From contig JALGAS010000006.1 in assembly GCA_023078685.1 (NCBI GenBank), positions 1,798,001 through 1,862,000 of the forward strand: a stretch of DNA of 64,000 bases, written 5' to 3'. The notes below the pieces were generated by a model. The model searched no databases. It saw only the letters and a list, made by a program, of their open reading frames with translations, and was not told the origin of the DNA. Position 1 is the stretch's first letter. Every line of letters begins with the position of its first letter. A program made the translations under genes and the position numbers. Origin of the DNA: Neopestalotiopsis rosae (lineage: Eukaryota > Ascomycota > Sordariomycetes > Amphisphaeriales > Sporocadaceae). Shown here in pieces: positions 55,726 through 64,000 of the stretch.

Positions 55726-56895
55726 ATGGCGAAGCCTGTCATCATTTCCGGTGCGGGGCTGGCCTCTCTACTGCTGGCCCAATCGCTCAAAAGATCCAAA
55801 ATTCCCTTTCAAATATTCGAGCGCGATGCTTCTCTAGATTTTCGCGGTCAAGGATACCGGCTGCGACTCTCCAATGAAGGACTGGATGCTATAGAATCAG
55901 TGCTCGATGGCCCCGGCTGGCAGCGGTTCTGGGACGCCTGCGGTAAGACGGGTGGGGGCGGGTTCACCGGGTTCAACGCCATCACGGGCGAGGTGACCGA
56001 GTCAGCCACCGCGGGAGAGTCGCTAGGATCCCGCGATGGCAAGATCGTCGGTATTGCGCGAGGCGACATGAGGAGACTCTTTATGGAAGGCGTCGAGGAC
56101 CAGGTGCATTTCAACAAGCACGTCAAGGGCTACGAACTGGTGGAGGACGGAGTGCGGGCAATCTTCAACGACGGCTCCAAGTCTGTCGTGGGATCCCTCC
56201 TCGTGGGCGGCGAGGGCATCAAGTCGACCGTGGCCAAGCAGGTCTCTGGTGGCCGGCTCAAGGTGTACGATACTGGCGCCAGGGGCATCCACGGACAGGC
56301 CCCGACCGCCGCCTTCAACGGTCTCGGCGAGGGAGTCTTCCGCATCACCGACAGCAGCCGCCCTGGAGGCACCGTGTCCATCATAACCAACGTCCGTCCC
56401 AATGACATGGACAAGTCACATGTCGAATTTGGCTGGACAATGGCCGGACCTCCTGGAACGATTAAAGCGCCGAACGATGACTACGCCATTGTGGGCAAGA
56501 CGGCAGCCGATCTAGCCAAGAACCTCACTTCAAACTGGGATGCGCGCTTCAAGCCTCTATTCGACCAAATGAACGAGAACGAGGCTGCTTTCTGGAAGAT
56601 CACTTGCTCGACGCCCAGCGGTGTGCCCGAATGGCCCAACGAGCCCCGCGTCACCGTCATTGGCGATGCGGCGCACTCCATGACCCCGGCTGGCGGTATC
56701 GGTGCCAACACGGCTGTACAAGATTCGGCCCTTCTGGGTCGGCTTCTCCGCGAGGCAGGTGGTTACGCCGAGGGCGTCACGGCGGCTTATGAAAAGGGAA
56801 TGCGAGTCTACGCCAGCGCGGCAGTAGCCAAGAGTTATGGTCTGGCGACAACGCATTTCAAGGTTCATATCGATGAGAACAGTACAACTGTGTAG
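55726..56895 (+). CDS. FAD-dependent aromatic-type monooxygenase
   Basis: Intronless, 389 residues, ATG at 55726. The N-terminal FAD motif is VIISGAGLASLLLAQSL (residues 5-21), the ADP-ribose contact is in IFERDASLDFRGQGYRL, a GEGIKSTV block stands where DG motifs (GADG-like) usually lie, and the second FAD motif is VTVIGDAAHSMTPAGGIGANTAVQD. These mark class A flavin monooxygenases of the salicylate-hydroxylase/PHBH group (FAD_binding_3), which hydroxylate or epoxidise aromatic or polyketide substrates with NAD(P)H. The Glu in place of the usual Asp in the DG-like block is a small departure. The substrate is unknown. Confidence 0.9.
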   Translation: MAKPVIISGAGLASLLLAQSLKRSKIPFQIFERDASLDFRGQGYRLRLSNEGLDAIESVLDGPGWQRFWDACGKTGGGGFTGFNAITGEVTESATAGESLGSRDGKIVGIARGDMRRLFMEGVEDQVHFNKHVKGYELVEDGVRAIFNDGSKSVVGSLLVGGEGIKSTVAKQVSGGRLKVYDTGARGIHGQAPTAAFNGLGEGVFRITDSSRPGGTVSIITNVRPNDMDKSHVEFGWTMAGPPGTIKAPNDDYAIVGKTAADLAKNLTSNWDARFKPLFDQMNENEAAFWKITCSTPSGVPEWPNEPRVTVIGDAAHSMTPAGGIGANTAVQDSALLGRLLREAGGYAEGVTAAYEKGMRVYASAAVAKSYGLATTHFKVHIDENSTTV

Positions 56896-57863
56896 ACCAA
56901 GCAGAGTGGATTGACAAGAAGCAAATCTTTAGAGTAGAACTTAATTCTGAATTCATTATAATTAGCACTTTAGCCTCGTTCATGCCAGTTCCATTTAAAG
57001 AAAGTGGCTTTTCGGATCTGAGACGAAACGCGCCCAAAAGTGACGATGACGAATTGAAGAAACTATCAACACTTGACCTTTAACTTGTATCCATCATATG
57101 ATTTCATAATTTTTTCATCAGCTGGAATAGCCACGGACTGCGCACCACTCAACTCAAAGATGTTGCTCCTAAATCGTTGTGCAACGCAACATACTTCACT
57201 CGAGAAAATGTCGTAAGACACAGGCGATGCAAACCATATCTGGTTCGAACCTATCATACTAATGATATTTAAGCTTATATTGATTACGTTTGAAGGCTCG
57301 CTGACTTGAGCACCGCGCGATGTTTGTCGCCTCAACCAACTGCTGCGGCACAGCAGTGCCAAGAATAGCGGAGACATAAACACGAAGGAAAACTCGCTAA
57401 ATGCAGAAAGCCTTACCAGGCAACGTTGGGCAGACTGGAAATGTCAGATCGATCGACAGAGAGGAACAAAAAGCCCCTACATAGCCAAGAAGCTTACTCC
57501 CATCTGACAATCGCTCCCTACTTTTATTGTTCTTGGCATAGTCATCGCAATGCTCACAAGCGCCCATTTTTGTGTTTGCTGAGCCGCATCCACCGGCTGA
57601 ACAGCCCCCAGCACATCAGATCATGCTACAAAACCGAAGGGTCGCGCCGTCTCTTTCATGGCCCAGCAATATAGCCTAATCGCCACATAGAATATTTCCA
57701 CTTTTTGTGAGCAAACGTCACACTGGTAAACAGAAGCTGAAAAGGCTGGGAATCTATATCAACGCTCTTCATCGCAATCCGGGATACGTTTCTTGATTCT
57801 CTCCATACAACTGAAAGTCTTTACGTTAGGGGTTCTCGAATATTTATAACTCTATATTACACA
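56896..57863. other. Intergenic, about 1 kb
   Basis: No supported gene. A 105-codon minus-strand frame (57066-57383) begins with a hydrophobic stretch that resembles a signal peptide, but the rest has no coding support. A GGTTCGAAC near 57231 resembles a tRNA B box, but no A box or cloverleaf fits. Confidence 0.45.
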
Positions 57864-58322
57864 AGTAAGTTATTTTCCATACCATGTCATGCGAACTTCG
57901 TAGTCATACAAAGTCGTCGTGCTGTAGTGCTAACAGATCTATTAGTGGACCAAACAAATCTAGACTGCGTACTGCCAAGTACAACATTGGCAGCCTGCCC
58001 GGGATTCAGAGTATCAACCAGTCTTACCAATACCATCACGGCGACGGGACCTTTAATCACATCGTCGGCGGCCCATCAGCACGGTACTGGGCGAGACAAT
58101 GGCACAACGACTTCTACGAGCAGTATCGTGGTTCTGACCACGACCAACTCTGCCGGATCCGTGATTACCAGCACTTCAAGTCTCGTCACGACGAGGACTT
58201 CGGGTGCCGCGACGACATCCAGCACGACGCCGAGCGCGGCGAGCACAATGAGCAGCAAAGGCCGGATAATGGGACTGGGACTTTTGATGGCTGCCGCGAC
58301 GAGCGCCCTACTGTTATGCTAG
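57864..58322 (+). CDS. Ser/Thr-rich protein with hydrophobic C-terminus; start codon possibly formed by splicing
   Basis: The main exon (57946-58322) reads DQTNLDCVLPSTTLAACPGF, then a region of about 80 residues rich in Thr and Ser, and ends in SKGRIMGLGLLMAAATSALLLC, the pattern of a GPI-anchor signal. There is no in-frame ATG at its front. An 81-base stretch before it has a consensus donor (GTAAGT at 57865), a branch site (TGCTAAC) and an acceptor (ATTAG, ending 57945). Removing it joins the A at 57864 to TG, making ATG GAC CAA. The product would then be about 126 residues but would lack a signal peptide, which GPI anchoring requires. Alternatively the first exon with a signal peptide is lost or was not recognised. 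Real coding sequence is likely; the full gene structure is doubtful. Confidence 0.5.
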   Translation, partial: SKLFSIPCHANFVVIQSRRAVVLTDLLVDQTNLDCVLPSTTLAACPGFRVSTSLTNTITATGPLITSSAAHQHGTGRDNGTTTSTSSIVVLTTTNSAGSVITSTSSLVTTRTSGAATTSSTTPSAASTMSSKGRIMGLGLLMAAATSALLLC

Positions 58323-58950
58323 GCTATAAATATCTCGGTTCTGCTTGTCAGGCACTCCATATATATTAAATCAACAAAAAGCTCTGTCAACCAATCCCAA
58401 CAAAGCGGGCAGATCGCTTGGAAACCGTTGTTTCTCGGCAGAGTTGGGGTCCAGAATACGACGTTCTCCCCCAAGCGAAAACGACTGGGTACTGCTACCA
58501 CTTCTCACTGTACTGCATTCGACAAAATCATGAGCGATTGCGCGAGTTTGATTTACGCAATCAGGTCACTTTGTGGCTGTATGAGAAATCGGTCGAACAC
58601 GCACAAGTTGGAGCGGAAACATTTGAAGGCGCTGGGTAAATGCTTACTTATGCCGAATGACGAAGTCATTTTCGTTCCAGCCGAAGCCACTTTGGAGATT
58701 GTAGTTTCCAAAGATGACTTGATCGGTTGCGACGCAGAATGGCAATTGTTGATAGCGGGAGCCAATAGGATTAAATAGATTGAAACAATATTGACTCACA
58801 GTAATCCTTTAAATTTCAATGGTTATGAGTTACGACAATAGTATTACAACACCTCGGGGTTACTATTTTTGTAATGAAAGTAATTTTACAGGGAGCATTA
58901 CTATTTACACACTATGAAACCATAATCTCAAGCCCTGAAGGACTGTTCCC
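58323..58950. other. Intergenic between convergent genes
   Basis: About 630 bases, AT-rich toward the right. No gene is seen. Confidence 0.5.
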
Positions 58951-60760
58951 TTAGAGCTTGGATATTTCTCCTCCCAACAGTTCGTCAGCGATTGCACGCC
59001 CGGCTGCCCTGCCGGAGAAGATACAACCGCCCAAGAACGTGCCTTCAAGAGAGCTGTAGCCATGGACACCACCGCCGCCAAAACCCGCAGCTTCGCCGGC
59101 GGCAAAAAGTCCAGGAAACGGCTCGCCGTCGGCCTTCATGACATTGCTCTTCAGGTTCGTCTCCAAGCCACCTAGCGACTTGCGCGTCAGGATGTTCATG
59201 CGCACCGCGATGAGCGGGCCGTGCTTGGGATCGAGGATGCGGTGCGGCGGCGCCACGCGGCCGCGGGCGTCGGGCCAGTAGTTGCGCGCGTTGTGGATGA
59301 GCATCGCCTGCGCGTCCTTTGAGTAGCTGTTGTCCATCTGGCTGTCGCGCGCGTCGACGACCTCCTTGACCTGGTCGTAGTCCAGGACTGCGCCGCCCGT
59401 CTTTGCTGCTAGCGCGTTCATGCCCTCTACGAGGTCTTTGAGGTTGTCGCGGACCACAAAGTCTTCGCCGTGCTTTTGGAAGTTTTGGACCGGAACCGTG
59501 CCCTTGCTTCCGAAGATGCGTCCGGTGATGAATTGCCAGATGCTCTTGTTGGTGATGTCTGGGTTCTGCTCGGACCCCGACAGTGCAAATTCTCGCGCAA
59601 TAATAGTCTGGTCAAGAATGAACCAGGTATAGTCATAGCCCGTCTTGCCGATGTATTGAAGGGTGCCGAGAGTGTCGGTGCCTGGGAAGAGGAACGGAGG
59701 AAGTCGCTTGCCAGTTGCGTCCAGCCACAGCGACGATGGCGCTGGCAGTACGCGGATGCCGTGAAGTGGCCATATCGGGTCCCAATTGGTGAGACCTTCG
59801 GTATAATGCCACATGCGATCTCGGTTGATGACATGGCCGCCAGCCTTTTCCGTAATGCCAATCATGCGGCCGTCCACGTGAGCTGGCACCCCAATGACGA
59901 ACTTCTTTGGAGGTGCACCCAAGCGCTCGACCGGCCATGCTGCCTTTACGGCGTCTATATTACCACCGATTCCGCCAGAAGAGATGACCACGGCGGATCC
60001 CTCAAAGTTAAAGTCACCGACTTCTGTGCGCGATGTCTTGACGCCCCGATCAGACTCATCAGGTTCCAGGACCTTCCCCTTGACGCCAACGGCCCGACCA
60101 GTACTGTCGACAATCAGTTCATCGACTCTATGCCGGTACTTGAACTCAACAACTCCTTTTTTTGCGGCCTCGAGAACGGGCTCGCGGAAGACCCTCACGA
60201 CTTCTGGTCCAGTACCCCAGGTCAAGTGAAAGCGAGGTACGCTATTTCCATGACCATCCGCCAGGCCATTACTTTATATGAATGTCAGCGATCTGCTTGT
60301 CGAGAAAGGGCTAATTTTCCATAGGAAAAAGAGGGAAAAAGCTGAAGATCGTAATTATCATGACTCACCCTCGCTCCGCCCATCCGACATTCAACAAAAA
60401 GCCCATGCCCCGTGCCTTGACATAGTCCTCCATCTCGTCCGTAGCAAAGTTGACAAAGGCCTCGGCCCACTTGCGGGGCCAGTAGTCCTCCGTGTCCCGG
60501 TCGAACCGCGCGGTGCCGAACCAGTCGCGCATGGCCAGCTCCCGCGAGTCCTTGATGCCCATGCGGCGCTGGTGGCTCGAGTCGACCATGAAGATGCCGC
60601 CAAGCGACCAAAAGGCCTGCCCGCCCAGGTTCCCCTCGTTTTCCTGGTCGACGATGAGCGTCGGCACGTTGCGCTGCGACAGCTCAAAGGCCGCGACTAG
60701 GCCCGCTAGCCCGCCGCCTACGATGATGACCGGCTTCTGCTGTTCACTGTTGGACGCCAT
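58951..60760 (-). CDS. Fumarate-reductase-like FAD-dependent oxidoreductase (FAD_binding_2)
   Basis: Two exons, 60760-60369 and 60271-58951, phase 2, giving 570 residues. The FAD motif is VIIVGGGLAGLVAAFELSQR (11-30), with QENEGNLGGQAFWSLGGIF shortly after, as in flavoproteins of the fumarate reductase/3-ketosteroid dehydrogenase group. The middle has SSGGIGGN, and the end has GLFAAGEAAGFGGGGVHGYSSLEGTFLGGCIFSGRAAGRA, which closes the FAD site. These enzymes move hydride between FAD and an activated C-C bond. The nearest relatives of this length are the FAD-binding dehydrogenases common to actinobacteria and fungi. There is no signal peptide. The intron contains an in-frame stop, so splicing is required. 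Confidence 0.9.
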
Positions 60761-61731
60761 TTTTACCTAGTCGAGGATTCCTTGAATATTGAACAAAAAC
60801 AAATCAAGACCAAAAAGACGAGAATTGGAGTCGGTCATATTCATAGGATGGATTAATGGCGCCACAAATCTCCTGATTACTACCTCGCATCCAGGTACCG
60901 CGGCAAGTCACATGCTTATGTCAGGGACCATTAGCGGCACCCTAATAGCGCCATACTGGTTGTTGCGTTGCATCTCAGCTAGATATTGGAGGAACCAGCC
61001 GCCAGGTTGGATCGTAGGAAATGACAGAATGGTACGTGAAATCGACTGCTTTTTGTGTAATTTCCAGAATTTCTGCGAGAAATGTTGTATTCGTAAATAC
61101 TAGTAAGTCTATTGTGGCCTGTGATGCTTAGTAGGTTTGATGCCAAAATGGGATTGACAGCGTATGTTTACTTGAGCAGACATTTTGTAATGACACTTAA
61201 ATCAAATGAACAATGTGCAATAACGTGCAGCGAATACGGGTTTGCAAGATTGATATCCTCGTCCTCTCATATCTTCATGTTCAAGATTGTAATGCTCACT
61301 CTATCACCTCAGCCTGTTCTAAGTCATGTTCCTAAGTAATTAAAAGCACAGGACACCTCCCAGTAGTGTCCGAATTGTACGACTTTCCAGAGGGTGCCTT
61401 TGTGAGCTTTTACAGGGTATATGTCCTAAGAACAGTGAACAACGCTAGCGACTTGGCCGCACAAAGCTCCTGCTTGGTGCGCTGAATCGTGTTTTGGACA
61501 TAGAATATAGCGGCTATTTGAGGGATTCCATCTGCTGTAGTTTCGAGCTCAGTGGACATCATTCAGACTAAATTCCTGTGGAAAGCACTGCAAAATATTG
61601 ACCACACAAGAAGGTATCAACACATGCGGACGTGGGTACACCCAACGCTTTCATCCTTGAGCTGCATTCCAATCGATATGGTCAAAACAACGGACTCGTG
61701 CTGACGCTTGTACGAGATCTTGGCTGTCACT
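60761..61731. other. Divergent promoter region, 0.97 kb
   Basis: Between the FAD_binding_2 gene and the transcription factor. I looked here for a zinc-cluster exon that could belong to the factor and found none. A frame at 60789-61103 ends in a Cys-rich stretch (CFLCNFQNFCEKCCIRKY), but the spacing is not that of a Zn2Cys6 motif. Confidence 0.5.
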
Positions 61732-64000
61732 ATGCCTGATGTCGAGAGTCCTTCAATTCCGCCAATTGAGATCGGCTCATTCGATGCCTTCAATCCACAA
61801 CGGAGTGAATTCATTGGCAGCTCTAGCGGTGTCTTTTTTGTGAATACTGTGTTCCATGCATTTGCGAGACAACGACGAGCGGCACCTCAAGCGGGTAATG
61901 AGGCAATTGAGCCTGCTGGTACGCCTTCGGTAAACGAGTACGTGGGCAATGCAGAGCCCGAACATCCCGTCAACGACCTCGCCGGGCAAGCGCAGACGAG
62001 TGCCTATGGCATTGATCTACCTGGTCTTGGCGAGCCTCCAGTACAAGAGACGGCGAATCATCTGATGAAATGCTACTTTCAATACTGGCATCCATTTTAC
62101 CCTTTTCTTCATGGGCCCACCTTCTTCGACAGCTTGTCCTCTCTTTATGATTCGGAAAGCTCGAACTCGCAACATCGGAGCCGTGCTACCCACGACAAGC
62201 TTTGTCGAGCTGTCACCTACCAATGCATCTTCAACATAGCAGCATCATCTCATCCTGACAAATTGCCACAAGCTTCAAGAATTCGATCCCCATCAGTTCT
62301 GACAGATATTGTCGGTAGATTGTCGGCTCGCCATGATGTCGCCTCCTTTCAAGCTTTGATCGCGGTAGAGCTTTATCTCATCTCTATCATGTCGTTGAGG
62401 CCAGCCTCCACGATTCATGGTACACTGATTCGTCTCGTTTACCACAGCGGCCTCCACCGCTGCCCATTCAGATACATCCAGTTGCCACGGGAGATTTGCG
62501 AAATGCGAAAACGAATCCTGTGGTCAGTGTATACTTTGGACCGATATCTATCTCAATCACTAGGTCATCCACTTGGACTGCAAGACTCGGATATTGATGT
62601 GTGTATTCCCGGTGCCGAGGAATTGCACAAGCCGGTTACATTGAGACTCGGAGCCGGAAACCCTACAGACTCTTCTGTAGAGGATACCCGGAATCACTTG
62701 CCTCGCAGTCGCTCCACGCCTAGGAGCATTGAAGAGAGTCATTTCATCCCACAAACACCCAGACCCATGGGAAATGCCAACGGCATCTGCCCAGTTGACA
62801 ATAGCAGCAATCATCGTCCTGCATACCTACCACCCGCAGTCCGTGTCCAAGGTCATTTCGTCACATATTCTCAGCTTGTAGCTGAGGCTCTTGAACTCTT
62901 CCACAAGTCTCTCCATACACGCTACGCCACTTTGGAGAAAATTACCGACCTGACGTGTAAAATTCAGTCATGGTGGAATGGACTTCCGGCCGAATTTCAG
63001 GGTGACGATATTCTTGATCCTGATGCAAATGAGCCAAACGAGTCATTTGTTGCATTTTTCACGATTTGCTATAACCACTTACTAATTCTTATCAACCGTC
63101 CTTTTCTCTCACTGAAACAGGATACTATGGACTTTCGCTCGAGTCTTCAAAGAGCTATTGGAGCAAGCCGGGGAGTAGTCTCAAAGTTGAGGCTCACCTC
63201 CAAGGACCCCTTTTTATCGAGCTGTCCAGCTATACTCTCGGCAACCTGGATGGCAGGACTTGTTCTTGCATTTGCTACACTGCTGGATGTCTATCCCCTT
63301 TCGAAAGCAGACGTGTAAGTGAACTTTGCGTATTCATATGGCCAGTGCGAAAACGAGATAACTAATACGATGATGCGACTAAAAGCGAGATTACCAGATG
63401 TCTCAAGGCATTACAGTCCATGAGCCCCCGCTGGAGCTGTGCTAGAAGTTGTCATCATGCTCTAAAGACACTTTTGGTCCATTTGAATACACCCCCCGTC
63501 ATCATCGATCCCATCACAGCTGAACATGCAGAAACAGGCGACGAACGACAAAGCGCAGGTGCAGCTGTGCTGGCCACCAACGAGACCGACGAGCCTCGCG
63601 CCGCAAAGAGGAAAAGAACAGATGGTGACCCTGAGTCAGCCATGCCTACTCGATTACCTACAGTAGACATGCAGCAGACTATACCCCAAGATGATCCCAT
63701 TTGGCCCGCCTTGACGCCCGTTCTTCAATATAATGGCCCAGACTTTGGGTTTGATGCATTGCACCTTGGTTTCCAGCAAGATGGCAGCGATTTATTGGGA
63801 GATATCGATTTTGATACGGCAGGACTGCTCACGGATATGACTGTAAGTTCTGTAAAACATCATATGGGTCATGGAGATTGTGGTGCTCCTGTCACACGAT
63901 AGAAACGAATCACAATCTGGCGTGTTTGCTGGATGCAAGAAATAGTCGCTAACCCAGGTGTCTGCTAGTGGAATGGTTATAATTACGACTTCAACGGTAT
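61732..64000 (+). CDS. Fungal-specific transcription factor, zinc cluster not found, partial at right edge
   Basis: Exons 61732-63314, 63386-63842 and a third from about 63969 that continues past the window. The upstream frame has a stop shortly before 61732, so the ATG of MPDVESP is the first one. Near the start is FIGSSSGVFFVNTVFHAF, usually found about 100-200 residues into such regulators. It is followed by the middle homology region (LMKCYFQYWHPFYPFLHGPTFFDS; TLIRLVYHSGLHRCPFRY; EMRKRILWSVYTLDRYLSQSLGHPLGL). After the first splice, ADVEITRCLKALQSMS is normal for the family; an NLS-like AAKRKRTDG lies in exon 2. No Cys6 domain is seen in frame or in the preceding 970 bases. Either the domain is absent or it sits on an unrecognised, more distant exon. 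Confidence 0.8.

Noticed and set aside
57231..57243. GGTTCGAAC resembling a tRNA B box
   Set aside because: No A box at the right distance and no cloverleaf stems upstream.
57066..57383. Minus-strand frame starting with a hydrophobic stretch (possible small secreted protein)
   Set aside because: Hydrophobic start only; the remainder has no cysteine pattern or codon bias, and the TATA and spacing context is absent.
57884..58369. 161-codon frame over the Ser/Thr-rich gene
   Set aside because: Has an ATG, but its translation lacks sense (His/Arg/Asp-rich), whereas the alternate frame has the Thr/Ser repeat and hydrophobic end of a wall-type protein.
60789..61103. Frame ending in a Cys-rich stretch, considered as the missing zinc cluster of the right-edge regulator
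   Set aside because: Cysteine spacing does not fit C-x2-C-x6-C and no splice path leads into the regulator frame.

Overview
The window is nuclear DNA of a filamentous ascomycete (Pezizomycotina, probably Sordariomycetes-like; I cannot name the species). The evidence is short GT-AG introns of about 50-80 bases with CTRAY-type branch sites, Zn2Cys6 regulators, fungus-specific families (AA9 LPMO, cutinase, PL3 pectate lyase, DUF3716, Ayg1-like hydrolase), and no operons, CRISPR arrays or insertion sequences. I rebuilt 24 protein genes and two doubtful or damaged ones, splicing by eye. Most junctions were checked for phase and for continuity of the family alignment.

Left part (1-24 kb): acyltransferase-3 membrane protein; DJ-1/PfpI (isonitrile-hydratase-like) protein; a divergent protein kinase (-); cutinase (-); TAPT1/DUF747 ER membrane protein; DUF3716 cysteine protein (-); short-chain dehydrogenase; GT25 glycosyltransferase; Ayg1-like alpha/beta hydrolase; beta-carbonic anhydrase; secreted PL3 pectate lyase with an N-terminal Cys-rich module and a threonine linker.

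Middle (25-42 kb): a 5-kb gene-poor stretch with microsatellites, then a Zn2Cys6 regulator, a small CHORD-like zinc protein, an MFS transporter (-), a 3.8-kb empty stretch with a palindrome cluster, and a small intron-rich gene (-) whose 154-residue product has exactly six cysteines, all in Cys-Pro-Val motifs and arranged as two tandem copies of 82 residues. That last gene is the most unusual object here.

Right part (42-64 kb) is rich in oxidoreductases and secreted enzymes: a frame-broken unidentified gene, zinc alcohol dehydrogenase, AIF/AMID-like FAD protein, a secreted Ser/Thr-rich protein with a jelly-roll-like end (-), HSL-type esterase (-), a DUF7726-like nuclear protein (-), AA9 LPMO, FAD monooxygenase, a Ser/Thr-rich protein whose start codon may be made by splicing, a fumarate-reductase-like flavoprotein (-), and a fungal-specific transcription factor that runs off the right edge and seems to lack its Zn2Cys6 domain.

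The cutinase, pectate lyase and LPMO point to a life on plant material. No polyketide synthase, NRPS or terpene synthase is present, so this is not a recognisable biosynthetic cluster; the genes look mostly like independent units.
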